Positions 7,840 to 16,626 of a DNA stretch of 64,000 bases are shown one piece after another. Each line of letters begins with the position of its first letter. The stretch's first letter is position 1. The translations under genes were made by a program, and so were the position numbers. The notes below the pieces were generated by a model that was not told the origin of the DNA, made no database searches, and saw only the letters and a program-made list of their open reading frames with translations. The DNA comes from CAJCJE01 sp036494465 (lineage in GTDB: Bacteria; Actinomycetota; Actinomycetes; Mycobacteriales; Pseudonocardiaceae): contig DASXOJ010000250.1 of assembly GCA_036494465.1 (NCBI GenBank), forward strand, positions 1-64,000. The letters are read 5' to 3'.

Positions 7840-9766
7840 GTTGGCGCTGCTGGAGATCAAGCGCTTCCACAAGCCGCTGCAACTCCTGGCGCTGGCGTTC
7901 ATCGTGCTGGTGCCGCTGCTCTACGGCGGCCTGTACCTGTGGTCCAACTGGGACCCGTACGGCCGGTTCAGCCAGATCCCGGTCGCGGTCGTCAACGACG
8001 ACCAGCCGGTCACCGTGAACAACCAGAAGGTCAACGCCGGTCAGCTGTTCGTCGACGAGCTCAAGGCCGACAAGATCTTCGACTGGCACTTCGTCAGCGA
8101 CGAGCAGGCGCGCCAGGGCCTGAACAACACCGACTACTACTTCGCGATCTCCATCCCGCGCGACTTCTCCGCCAAGCTCGCCAGCGGCGCGACCGGCACC
8201 CCGCAGCGTGCGGGCATGCTGATCACGCTGGACGACTCGAACGGTTACATCGTCGGCAAGATGGCCGAGACCGCGCAGTCGGAGTTGCAGAACAAGATCA
8301 GCGCAGCGGCGGTCAGCGCCTACTTCGAATCGGTTTTCGGGAACCTGCAACAACTCCGCGACGGCATCACCCAAGCGGCGAACGGCGCAGGTCAGTTGCG
8401 TGACGGCCTGAACCAGGCGGCGACCGGCAGTTCGAGCCTCGCGTCCGGGATCGGTCAGCTCAAAACCGGCGCGGACCAGCTCGCGCCAGGCGCGCAGCAG
8501 GTGTCGGACGGCGTCAACAAGATCGCGGGCATCGTGGTGCCTGCCGCCAACCAGATCGCCGCCGCGATTCCCGGCGTGACCAGCGCCGCGTCCTCGGCCG
8601 CGACCAGCGCGGCGTCGCTGGCGAGCGGTGCCGCGCAGGTCACCGGCGTGATCTCCGGTGGCACCAACACCATCCAGGGCCGGATCACTCAACTCGGCCA
8701 GGACAACCCGAGCCTGCAGAACGACCCGAACTACCAGGCCCTGGTCAGCCTTGCCAGCCAGGCGGCGAGCAACGCGAACCAGGTCAACACCAACGCGGAC
8801 AACGTCAAGAACACCACCGCGCAGGTGGCGGCGGCGGCCAAGACGCTGGCCAACAACGCGCCGCAGTTGCAGGCGCAGGTGAGCGGCGCGGCCTCTCAAA
8901 TCCAGCAGTTGGCCGACGGCGCCAAGCAGGTCGCCTCGGGCGCTTCGCAACTCGACACCGGTCTCGGTACCGCGTCGACCGGGGCCAACCAGCTCAACTC
9001 CGGCATCACCCAGTTGCAGACCGGCGCGAACAAACTCGCCAGCGGCCTGAACAGCGCCGAAGGCCAGCTGCCCGTCCTCTCGCCGGACCAGCAGAAGAAC
9101 AACGCGAACACGCTCGCGTCCCCGGTCGACGTGTCGCTGACCAACCTGCACCCGGCGTCCACCTATGGTGTCGGCCTCACGCCGTTCTTCTTCTCGATCG
9201 CGCTGTTCGTCTTCGGCATCACCGCGTTCCTGATCCTGCGGCCGTTCTCCGCGCGCGCCATGGCCAGCCGAGCCAGCAACGTGCTCGTCGCCATCTCCGG
9301 CTGGCTGCCTGCAGCGGCCTGCTGCATCGTCGCGGGCCTGCTGTTGTACCTGGTGGTGGACTTCTCGCTCGGGCTCAACCCGGTCCATCCATGGCAGACC
9401 TTGGGCTTGCTGATCCTGGCCGCCGCCGCGTTCACCGCGATCGCGCACCTGTTCCGGACCTGGCTGGGCGGCGTCGCCAGCGCGGTGATCCTGGTCCTGC
9501 TGTTGTTGCAGCTCACCACGTGTGGCGGCACCTATCCGTACGAGACGCTGCCGCTGCCGTTCAAGGTGCTGCACCCGCTGCTGCCGATGAGCTACCTTGT
9601 CGACGCGTTGCGGGTGACCACGGTCGGCGGCAACGGCGCCCACCTGCTGCGCGACACCCTCGTGCTGGTCGGCTTCCTGCTCGCGGCGCTGGTCCTGACC
9701 ACCGTCGTGGTGCGCGGCAAGCGCGAATGGCGCATCGACAAGATCAAACCCGACCTGAGCATCTGA
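7826..9766 (+). CDS. YhgE/Pip-type ABC-2-like membrane protein
   Basis: A 646-residue membrane protein. One N-terminal helix (residues about 18-38, LLALAFIVLVPLLYGGLYLW) is followed by a large extracytoplasmic region and about five C-terminal helices with the ABC-2 membrane fold, typical of the YhgE/phage-infection-protein family. The extracytoplasmic part holds repeated heptad-like units of the form G-x-x-Q-L-x-x-G (residues about 180-420), usually modelled as a long coiled stalk. The ATG at 7826 was chosen because it begins MRPIRLALLEIKRF just before the first helix; the longer frame upstream overlaps the ATPase gene. Likely part of an exporter or an envelope-interaction system. Confidence 0.85.
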   Translation: MRPIRLALLEIKRFHKPLQLLALAFIVLVPLLYGGLYLWSNWDPYGRFSQIPVAVVNDDQPVTVNNQKVNAGQLFVDELKADKIFDWHFVSDEQARQGLNNTDYYFAISIPRDFSAKLASGATGTPQRAGMLITLDDSNGYIVGKMAETAQSELQNKISAAAVSAYFESVFGNLQQLRDGITQAANGAGQLRDGLNQAATGSSSLASGIGQLKTGADQLAPGAQQVSDGVNKIAGIVVPAANQIAAAIPGVTSAASSAATSAASLASGAAQVTGVISGGTNTIQGRITQLGQDNPSLQNDPNYQALVSLASQAASNANQVNTNADNVKNTTAQVAAAAKTLANNAPQLQAQVSGAASQIQQLADGAKQVASGASQLDTGLGTASTGANQLNSGITQLQTGANKLASGLNSAEGQLPVLSPDQQKNNANTLASPVDVSLTNLHPASTYGVGLTPFFFSIALFVFGITAFLILRPFSARAMASRASNVLVAISGWLPAAACCIVAGLLLYLVVDFSLGLNPVHPWQTLGLLILAAAAFTAIAHLFRTWLGGVASAVILVLLLLQLTTCGGTYPYETLPLPFKVLHPLLPMSYLVDALRVTTVGGNGAHLLRDTLVLVGFLLAALVLTTVVVRGKREWRIDKIKPDLSI

Positions 9767-9841
9767 GGTGCTGGTGAAATCTTGACCTGTTGGTAGTACG
9801 TCGGCTACCGATGCTCAGCCCGCGTGCCATGTTTGGCCGGG

Positions 9842-10708
9842 ATGATCCACCGTGTGCTGACGGACAGGACAGCTCGTGCGGCCTCGTCCAGGACGGTGGG
9901 CACCCTCGTCGTCCTCGGCGACTCGGTCGGTGTCGGCCTCGGCGATCCCGTGGCGGGCGGCGGATGGCGCGGGTTCGCGCCGCTGCTGGCGCAGGCGTTG
10001 GCTCCGCAACGGTTCATCAACCTCGCGGTCAACGGCGCGCGGCTCGGGGCGGTGCGTCGTGACCAGCTCCCGGTGGCGTTGCGCTCCCGGCCGGACGTCG
10101 CGATCGTCGTCGCGGGCATGAACGACACGATGCGCTCGGATTTCGACCCGCACCGGTTGCACGCGGACCTGGATCGGATCGTCGCCGAGTTGACCTCGGC
10201 GGGCGCGCTGGTGTTGACCATCCGCTACCACGATCACGGCAGGGTGTTCCATCTGCCTGCCGCGCTGCACCGCGTGCTGCTGGCCAGGATCAACGAGCTC
10301 AACGCCGTGTTCGACGTGGTGGCGCGGCGGCACAGCACGCCGGTCGTCGACCTGGCCCGGTTGCCGGGGATCTACGCCAGGAGCGCGTGGGCGGTGGATC
10401 GGCTGCACCCGTCCGAACTGGGGCACCGCCTCCTGGCCAAGGCGTTCGCCGGGCATGTCGCCGAGGCCGGTCTGGTCGCGGGCGAGGTGTCGCTGGCCTG
10501 CTCGGGCGGCCGGGTGGTGACCAGGACGCAGCGGGCCGCGTGGCTGATCGTGAAGGGTCTCCCGTGGCTGCTGCGGCGCGGCAGCGACCTGGTGCCGCAC
10601 CTGGTGGTGGCCATGGTGCGCGCGGCGTTCGCCGAGCAGGTCGCGGCCGGCCGGGCCCTCTGGGAGGACGAGCCCGAACCGGCCGGGACCGTCACAGAGC
10701 AGGTTTGA
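9842..10708 (+). CDS. SGNH/GDSL-family esterase-like hydrolase
   Basis: A serine hydrolase of the SGNH fold, 288 residues from ATG 9842 (an in-frame GTG at 9824 is the alternative). Block I is LVVLGDSVGVG with the nucleophile Ser, the oxyanion Gly is in LAVNGARL, block III is VAGMNDTM with Asn, and block V is DRLHPSELGH with the Asp-His pair. There is no convincing signal peptide, so it probably acts in the cytoplasm on a small ester. Its 3' end overlaps the convergent desaturase by 17 bases. TTGACC at 9782 may be part of its promoter, but the -10 is weak. Confidence 0.85.
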   Translation: MIHRVLTDRTARAASSRTVGTLVVLGDSVGVGLGDPVAGGGWRGFAPLLAQALAPQRFINLAVNGARLGAVRRDQLPVALRSRPDVAIVVAGMNDTMRSDFDPHRLHADLDRIVAELTSAGALVLTIRYHDHGRVFHLPAALHRVLLARINELNAVFDVVARRHSTPVVDLARLPGIYARSAWAVDRLHPSELGHRLLAKAFAGHVAEAGLVAGEVSLACSGGRVVTRTQRAAWLIVKGLPWLLRRGSDLVPHLVVAMVRAAFAEQVAAGRALWEDEPEPAGTVTEQV

Positions 10709-11654
10709 CGCTCAACCGCGCGAGGCGCGCCGGGCTCGGCCAGCGCACGTCGTAGACCCAGCCTGCCTTTTCCAGCATCCAGATGACCCGGGCGGACACG
10801 TCGATCTGACCGCGTCGCACGCCGTGCCGGGCGCAGGTCGGGTCGGCGTGGTGCAGGTTGTGCCAGGACTCGCCCATGCTCAGGATCGCCAACGGCCAGA
10901 AGTTCGCGGAGCGGTCGCGCGCCGCGAACGGCCGTTGCCCGATCATGTGGCAGATCGAGTTGATGGACCAGGTCACGTGGTGCCCGACGCCGACCCGGAC
11001 CAGCCCGGCCCAGAAGAACGCGGTCAGCGCGCTCCACCAGGACCAGGCGACCAGCCCGCCGATGGCGGCGGGCGCGGCCAGCGTGACGAGGGTGAGCGGA
11101 CCGAACAGCCGGTGCACGATGCGCATGTCCCGGTCGGCCAGCAGGTCTGGCGCGAAGCGGCGCTGGTTGGTCAGGTCGCGTTCGAGCACCCAGCCGAGGT
11201 GCGCGTGCCAGAATCCGCGCACCACCGCCACCGGCGACGTGCCGAACAGCCACGGCGAGTGCGGGTCACCTTCCCGGTCGGAGAAGGCGTGGTGTCGCCG
11301 GTGGTCGGCGACCCAGTGCAGGATCGGGCCCTGCACGGACATGCTGGCGAGCACGGCGAGGCTGACGCGCACCCACCGCTTGGCTTTGAACGCGCCATGC
11401 GTGAAGTAGCGGTGGAAGCCGACGGTCACGCCGAGGATGGTGATCGTGTACCAGACCGCGGCCAGGACCACGTTCACCCAGTCCAGGCCCCAGCCCCACA
11501 CCATGGGCACGGTCGCGGCGATGGCCAGCACCGGGATGATCACGAACGCGTACACCATGATGTGCGCGGCGAGGCCCCGTTCGGGGCCGAACAGCGGGGC
11601 CGGGCCTGAAGGTTGGGTAGTAGTTGGTTGGGAGGCAACGAGCGTGGGTTCCAT
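10692..11654 (-). CDS. Membrane acyl-CoA delta-9-type fatty-acid desaturase
   Basis: A 320-residue integral membrane di-iron desaturase. The three histidine boxes are present: HRYFTH, HRRHH and HNLHH. Four hydrophobic stretches flank them (around MVYAFVIIPVLAIAATVPMV, VVLAAVWYTITILGV and LVTLAAPAAIGGLVAWSW). It introduces a double bond into saturated acyl-CoA chains, using O2 and an electron donor, and so tunes membrane fluidity. The ATG at 11654 was chosen because AGGTGATC lies just upstream; the open frame begins 12 codons earlier. The neighbours are unrelated, so it is probably a single transcription unit. Confidence 0.92.
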   Translation of the reverse strand: MEPTLVASQPTTTQPSGPAPLFGPERGLAAHIMVYAFVIIPVLAIAATVPMVWGWGLDWVNVVLAAVWYTITILGVTVGFHRYFTHGAFKAKRWVRVSLAVLASMSVQGPILHWVADHRRHHAFSDREGDPHSPWLFGTSPVAVVRGFWHAHLGWVLERDLTNQRRFAPDLLADRDMRIVHRLFGPLTLVTLAAPAAIGGLVAWSWWSALTAFFWAGLVRVGVGHHVTWSINSICHMIGQRPFAARDRSANFWPLAILSMGESWHNLHHADPTCARHGVRRGQIDVSARVIWMLEKAGWVYDVRWPSPARLARLSVKPAL

Positions 11655-11773
11655 GACCTGATCACCTCGGTGTCCGCAGGAAACGGGCACGGTCAGGAGA
11701 CCGGATCAGATCGGCCAGTCCGTCACGTCCCCACCAACCGCAGCGCACCGCGAGATGAACAAATCCCGGTCGG

Positions 11774-12910
11774 CTATTTGACGGCCAGCACGGACCAGGT
11801 GTGCCCCGCGTCGGTGCTGCGGTAGAGCAGGGAGGCGCCGATGGCGCTGTCCGGCAGGCCGGCGACCAGATATCCGGTGTTGGCACCGGGGAAGCTGAGG
11901 TCCCACAGGCCGGGCAGGTCGTCGACGGTGAGCGTGGTCTGCCAGGTCGTGCCGCCGTCGAACGTGCCGTAGAGGAAGTTCTCGCCGCCGCCCTGCGCGG
12001 CGACTGACGCGTTGCGCGGACCGGCCGCGGCGAACTCGTTCTGGAGGCCGGTGACCGGGGCCGGGCCGGCGTCCGCGAACGACTTGCCCAGCGCGGGCGC
12101 GATCACGAGTTCCTTCTGCTGGTCACCGGGCTGCGGGTCGGCCGGGTCGCCTGCGCAGGTCGCCAGCACGTGTCCGGACTGGATGCCGGTGATCGAGGGC
12201 GTCGTGGTGTTCACCGGGCAGGGGACGGGCGCACCGGTGAACGTGGTGCCGTCGTGGGAGTACCAGTAGCGGGCGGTGTGATAGATGTTGCCTGCGACGA
12301 CCTGGAGTACGCCACCGGACGCGGTGATCTGCGCGTAGTCGTAGGGCAGCCCGGACCAGGCGAGCCGGGGGAGCGGTGTGAGCGTGTTGGCGTTGACCGT
12401 GCCCGAGTAGATCACCGCGGTGTTGTCCGGACCGGTGCCGACCGCGAACACCTTGCCCGCGAACACGGTCACCGACGAGATGTTGATGTGGTCGGTGGGG
12501 TTGAGACCGGCGAGCGAGACCGTTGACCAGTGCTGCGCGCCGTCCTGAGTGGTCCAGAGGTATTCGCCGTCGGTGGCGAAACCGATCTTGTTCGACGCGA
12601 ACGTCAACTGGATGTGGTTGGAGTTGGCGGGTAACGCGATCGGCGGCGCGGTGAGCTGCTGCCAGGTCTTGCCGCCGTCGTTGGTGTCGAACAGGAACTG
12701 GCAGGAGTCCGACCACGAGCAGGCGGCGTAGCCGAAAACGAAGCCGTGCCGCGCGCTCAGCCAGCTCGCGGAGGCCGGCTGGAAACCGGCGGGCACGGCG
12801 GAGGGAGTCGCGGCGGATGCGGCCGGGGCGATCAGTAGGGCCGCGCTCAGGGCGGCCAGGACGCTGGTGACGACTCGGAGTTTTCGCACACTTGGCAGAC
12901 GCGCGACCAC
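11774..12910 (-). CDS. Secreted beta-propeller protein (sortilin/BNR-like)
   Basis: A 378-residue exported protein. An N-terminal Sec signal peptide (VVTSVLAALSAALLIAPAA, cleavage near ASA-ATPS) is followed by repeated Asp-box-like motifs such as TNDGGKTWQQL, TQDGAQHWSTV, FDGGTTWQTTL and STDAGHTWSVL. These mark BNR/sortilin or YCF48-type propeller blades. Two Cys pairs (CSWSDSCQF; CPVN...CAGD) fit an extracellular location. No glycosidase catalytic residues are apparent, so a binding or scaffold role is more likely than sialidase activity. Confidence 0.75.
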   Translation of the reverse strand: MVARLPSVRKLRVVTSVLAALSAALLIAPAASAATPSAVPAGFQPASASWLSARHGFVFGYAACSWSDSCQFLFDTNDGGKTWQQLTAPPIALPANSNHIQLTFASNKIGFATDGEYLWTTQDGAQHWSTVSLAGLNPTDHINISSVTVFAGKVFAVGTGPDNTAVIYSGTVNANTLTPLPRLAWSGLPYDYAQITASGGVLQVVAGNIYHTARYWYSHDGTTFTGAPVPCPVNTTTPSITGIQSGHVLATCAGDPADPQPGDQQKELVIAPALGKSFADAGPAPVTGLQNEFAAAGPRNASVAAQGGGENFLYGTFDGGTTWQTTLTVDDLPGLWDLSFPGANTGYLVAGLPDSAIGASLLYRSTDAGHTWSVLAVK

Positions 12911-12943
12911 CGTGCGGCGTTGTCCCGGTGATCTTGTGAATGC

Positions 12944-13650
12944 CTACCAGCGCGGTCCCCACCGCGCGTCGACCGGTTCTTCTCCCCGCAGCACCGCGTC
13001 GAGATAGCCGTGGTCGGCCGCGAACCGGGCCGCCACCTCGGGCCCGTTGGCAACTGTGCCGTGGCCGGGGACCACGACGTCGACGTGCCGGGCGGCCTCG
13101 CCCAGCAGACCGAGTGCCGCCTCGTAGTCGCCCAGCGGATCGGCGCCGCGCCGATCGGGCATCGGAACCAGGACGTCGGAGAGCATGTCGCCGACGAGCA
13201 GGACGCCCGGTCGGCGAGCAGGACCGCGGCGTGGCCGACGGCGTGCGCCGAGTGTTCGATGATCTCGCCCGGCACGGGTCCGCCGCCTTCGGGCAGCGGG
13301 GTGAGGAGTCCGAGCAGTTCCAGCGGGATGCCCGACGCGCTCTCCGCCGCCATCTGCTGCCCGCGCTCGCGGCCTGCCTGAGCGGCCTGGACACAGGCGG
13401 GCGTGCCGTAACGCGGCACGTCGCCGAACCGGGAATGCCAGAGCAGGTGGTCCCAGTGCGGATGGGTGGAGAACCCGGCGATCACCGGCATGCCGAGCCG
13501 GCCGAGGTCGTCGGCGAGCTGGTTCAGCTCCGCGCCATCGATGCCGGGGTCGACCAGGATCAACCCGCCCTCGCCGCGCACCGCGATGGTGTTGCTGGAG
13601 ACCCATTCGCTCTGCCGCACCCAGACGCCGTCGGCCACCTGATTCAGCAC
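12944..13650 (-). pseudogene. MBL-fold metallohydrolase with a single-base frameshift
   Basis: The N-terminal two thirds, from ATG 13650, reads as a metallo-beta-lactamase-fold enzyme: GEGGLILVDPGIDG, the metal motif THPHWDHL, then HSAHAVGHAAVLLADR. The remainder (LVGDMLSDVLVPMP, VVVPGHGTVANG and a C-terminal helix ending ARWGPRW) lies in a different frame. The shift falls at the CCC run 13206-13208. One additional C there would restore DRGVLLVGDM and a continuous protein of about 235 residues. Either the gene is broken or the assembly has an error. It is divergent from the acyl-CoA ligase and shares its palindrome-bearing intergenic region. Confidence 0.75.
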
Positions 13651-13676
13651 GGGTACACGTTACCGAGGCGCTTGTC

Positions 13677-13694
13677 ATACCAACTGGTTGGTAT
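13677..13694. promoter_or_regulatory. 18-bp palindromic operator upstream of acyl-CoA ligase
   Basis: ATACCAACTGGTTGGTAT has perfect 8-base arms around TG. It lies between the divergent MBL-fold gene (start 13650) and the acyl-CoA ligase (start 13738). The symmetry and length resemble TetR-family operators that control fatty-acid catabolism genes in actinobacteria. No regulator gene is directly adjacent, so the binding protein is probably encoded elsewhere. Confidence 0.6.
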
Positions 13695-13737
13695 TAGGTT
13701 TGCCGGAACCCCCCGCAGGACGACCAACGGAGGTCGC

Positions 13738-15369
13738 ATGTTCCTCGGCAGCACCATGCAGGACTTCCCGCTCACCATCACCGCGATCCTGCGGCACGGC
13801 GCCACCGTCTACCGCGACAGCGAATGCGTCACCTGGACCGGCGCGTCGTCGACCACAGCCAACTATGCCCAGATCGCCGCCAACGCGGAACGCCTCGCCG
13901 CCGCGCTGACCAAACTCGGCGTCGAAGAAGGCGACCGGGTCGCGACCTTCGCCTGGAACAACCAGGAGCATCTGGAGGCGTACTTCGCGGTGCCCTGCAT
14001 GGGCGCGGTGCTGCACACGCTGAACATCCGGCTGTTCCCGGAACAGCTCGCGCACATCGTCAACCACGCCGAGGATCGCTTTGTCATCGTGGACGGGACG
14101 CTGATCCCGTTGCTGGCGCGCGTGGTGAACGAACTCAAGACCGTCGAGGCGTTCATCGTGATCGGCGACGCGGACGCTTCCGCGCTCGGCGACAAGACGG
14201 TGCTGCGCTACCACGACCTCATCGCCGCCGAGGAGCCCGGCTTCGCCTGGCCCGAGATCGACGAACGCGCGGCCGCCGCGATGTGCTACACCAGCGGCAC
14301 CACCGGCGACCCGAAGGGCGTCGTCTACTCGCACCGCTCCACATTCCTGCACGCGCAGGCGCTGCTCTCCGCGACCGTCGCCGGTATCACCGAATCCGAC
14401 CGCGTGCTGGCCATCGTGCCGATGTTCCACGTCAACGCCTGGGGGCTGCCCTACGGCTCGTTCCTCGGCGGTGCCAGCCTGTTGATGCCCGGCCCGTTCC
14501 TGCAACCCGAACCGATCGCCCGGTTCGTGCACGAGGAAAAGGCGACGGTCGTCTCCGCGGTGCCGACCATCTGGCAGGCGCTGCTGTCCTACGGCGAGAA
14601 CCACGACATCGACCTGTCCTCGTTGCGCTCCGGCACTTCCGGTGGCGCGGCCGCGCCGAGGAGCCTGTTCGAGAAGTTCGAGCAGCGCTACGGCCTGCGG
14701 ATCATCCAGGGCTGGGGGATGACCGAGACCAGCCCGCTCGGCGGCATGGCCTGGCCGCCGCCCGGTGTCGAGGAAGGCACCGGCGAGGACATGGACTGGC
14801 GGATGAAATCCGGCCGCATCCCCGCCGGAGTGCAGATGCGCATCGTCGACGCGAACGGTGTGGAACTGCCCTGGGACGGGGAAGCGACCGGCGAGATCGA
14901 GGTGCGCGGGCCGTGGATCACCGGCGCGTACTACCGCGACCCGGCACCGGAGAAGTTCGACGACGGCTGGCTGCGCACCGGCGACATCGGCACCATCGAC
15001 CGGCGTGGCTACTTCCAGATCACCGACCGCGCCAAGGACGTGATCAAGTCCGGTGGCGAGTGGATTTCCTCGGTGGAGCTGGAAAACCACCTGATGGGTC
15101 ATCCCGCCGTCGTGGAGGCCGCGGTGATCGGCGTCCCAGACCCCCGCTGGGACGAACGACCACTCGCGTTCGTGGTGATCCGCGACGGCGTTGAGGTCGA
15201 CGCCGTCGAACTCGCCACGTTCCTGGCCGATCGGGTCGCGAAGTGGCAGGTCCCGGAGAACTGGACGTTCGTCGCGGAGATCCCCAAGACCACCGTTGGC
15301 AAGTTCGACAAGAAGCCGCTGCGCGCCCGGTTCGCGGCCGGCGAGATCACCGTGACCAGGACGATCTAA
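13738..15369 (+). CDS. Fatty-acyl-CoA ligase (AMP-forming)
   Basis: A 543-residue ANL-superfamily enzyme that activates a fatty or related acid with ATP to an acyl-AMP and then an acyl-CoA. Motifs are the P-loop MCYTSGTTGDPKGVVYSHRS, the A5-like GWGMTETSP, DGWLRTGDIG (A7), RAKDVIKSGGEWIS (hinge and A8) and the C-terminal catalytic Lys in PKTTVGKFDKK. The length is normal. The start is ATG 13738 with CGGAGG 5-8 bases upstream. The 3' end overlaps the convergent TIGR03086 gene by a few bases. The promoter carries an 18-bp palindrome, so expression is probably repressor-controlled. Confidence 0.93.
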   Translation: MFLGSTMQDFPLTITAILRHGATVYRDSECVTWTGASSTTANYAQIAANAERLAAALTKLGVEEGDRVATFAWNNQEHLEAYFAVPCMGAVLHTLNIRLFPEQLAHIVNHAEDRFVIVDGTLIPLLARVVNELKTVEAFIVIGDADASALGDKTVLRYHDLIAAEEPGFAWPEIDERAAAAMCYTSGTTGDPKGVVYSHRSTFLHAQALLSATVAGITESDRVLAIVPMFHVNAWGLPYGSFLGGASLLMPGPFLQPEPIARFVHEEKATVVSAVPTIWQALLSYGENHDIDLSSLRSGTSGGAAAPRSLFEKFEQRYGLRIIQGWGMTETSPLGGMAWPPPGVEEGTGEDMDWRMKSGRIPAGVQMRIVDANGVELPWDGEATGEIEVRGPWITGAYYRDPAPEKFDDGWLRTGDIGTIDRRGYFQITDRAKDVIKSGGEWISSVELENHLMGHPAVVEAAVIGVPDPRWDERPLAFVVIRDGVEVDAVELATFLADRVAKWQVPENWTFVAEIPKTTVGKFDKKPLRARFAAGEITVTRTI

Positions 15370-15965
15370 CGAACCCAGTGCGGGTCGCGCCCGAGCGCGG
15401 CCAGCATCGTGTCGAACTCGCTCGCGCCCGCTGTCGGCAGGGCGGGCGCGAACGCCGCGCCGGGTGCGAGTCGCGACGCGTCGTCCGGGATCATCGCCAC
15501 CAGTGCGGCGGTCGCCCACACCGCGTCGCCGTCGGCTTCGAACTCGACGCCGATGGCGCGCGCCACGTCCCAGGCGTGCACGAGGTAGTCCACGGTGTGC
15601 ATGGCGATCGCGATGTCACCGGGGAACCGGGCGTCCGCGTTCACCTCCGGAATGGCGAACTCGCGGCTCACCACGCCCTCTTCCGCGAACGCCGTGAGCA
15701 CCTCCTCGGCGGCATTGCGGTACTCGGCAACCGGATCCGGTCCGAGCGGCAGGTTCGCCCACGCCTCCAGTTCGGCGCCGTTGCCGCGCGCGGCGGCGGT
15801 GAAACCGCGGTGCTGCGCGGTCATGTGGGTCAGCAGATCGGTCAGGTTCCAGTTGGCGCAGGGCGTCGGGCTGGTCAGGTCGGTGGCCTTGATGTGGTCG
15901 ACGACCGTGATGCTCGCGCGCACCACGTTGGCGTCGTGCGTGACGATATTAGTAAGCATTCGCAT
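15366..15965 (-). CDS. TIGR03086-family DinB-like metal-binding protein
   Basis: A 199-residue protein of the DinB/maleylpyruvate-isomerase N-terminal fold common in mycothiol-producing actinobacteria. Features are PTPCANWNLTDLLTHMTAQH near the N-terminus and AMHTVDYLVHAWDVARAIG in the middle. The His residues of these two segments form the expected metal site. It may be a thiol-dependent S-transferase or isomerase, but the substrate is unknown. It is divergent from the MarR gene with only 37 bases between starts, so it may be the target of that regulator. Confidence 0.8.
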   Translation of the reverse strand: MRMLTNIVTHDANVVRASITVVDHIKATDLTSPTPCANWNLTDLLTHMTAQHRGFTAAARGNGAELEAWANLPLGPDPVAEYRNAAEEVLTAFAEEGVVSREFAIPEVNADARFPGDIAIAMHTVDYLVHAWDVARAIGVEFEADGDAVWATAALVAMIPDDASRLAPGAAFAPALPTAGASEFDTMLAALGRDPHWVR

Positions 15966-16002
15966 ATGATGTGCTCATGCGTATGATCTGTCAAGGCGTA
16001 CC

Positions 16003-16458
16003 TTGTCAGCCATGGCGTCGAACCGGGCCGATCTCGCGGCGATGATGTATCCGCTCAGCCGGGCCCTGATCGCGGCGGAACTGCCGATCCTGCGCACACA
16101 CGAGATCTCGATGTGGGGCTACGCGGTGCTCAACACGCTGGTCGAGCAACCGATCCACACCCAGTCCGCGCTGGCGAAGGCGATCGGCGCCGACAAGACC
16201 AGGATCATCCCGGTGCTCGACGAGTTGCAGGAGCGCGCGCTGATCGAACGCACCCCCGACCCGGAGGACCGCAGGGCCCGCCAACTCGCCGTGACCGACG
16301 CGGGCCGCGCGCTGCGCGATGCGGTCCAGACCGACATTCAGCGCGGCGAGGACCACCTGCTCGCCCGGCTCCCCGCCGCCGATCGGAAAGCCTTTCTGCG
16401 CGCCCTCGCGCTGCTCGCCGAACTCCCGCCCGAGGAGATCATCTACCCAGCGTCGTAA
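16003..16458 (+). CDS. MarR-family transcriptional regulator
   Basis: A 151-residue winged-helix regulator: HEISMWGYAVLNTLVEQPIH leads into the HTH SALAKAIGADKTRIIPVLDEL, and the wing is IERTPDPEDRRARQLAVTDAG. The TTG at 16003 is used because AAGG lies 6 bases upstream; ATG 16012 would shorten it by three codons. The gap to the divergent TIGR03086 gene is very small. The sequence there contains imperfectly symmetric CATATG/CATGCGTATG elements (about 15964-15985) that could be its site. The ligand is unknown. Confidence 0.85.
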   Translation: MSAMASNRADLAAMMYPLSRALIAAELPILRTHEISMWGYAVLNTLVEQPIHTQSALAKAIGADKTRIIPVLDELQERALIERTPDPEDRRARQLAVTDAGRALRDAVQTDIQRGEDHLLARLPAADRKAFLRALALLAELPPEEIIYPAS

Positions 16459-16626
16459 CCGCTCGGCGAGCAGCCGCTTCAGTAATCCGGCGCGCTCGAC
16501 CAGGAGATCGAGTGGACCGCCCGCATCCGCAGATTCGGCTGACCACCTGCAACACGCCTGCCGTGCCGTGTACTTCACCACGGCGACCTGCGCCTGCCCG
16601 CACTGCTGATCGATAGGGTCGGGTGG

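Noticed and set aside
9782..9811. TTGACC...TACCGA as a firm promoter for the SGNH gene
   Set aside because: The -10 is poor and overlaps a small dyad, so it is mentioned but not listed.
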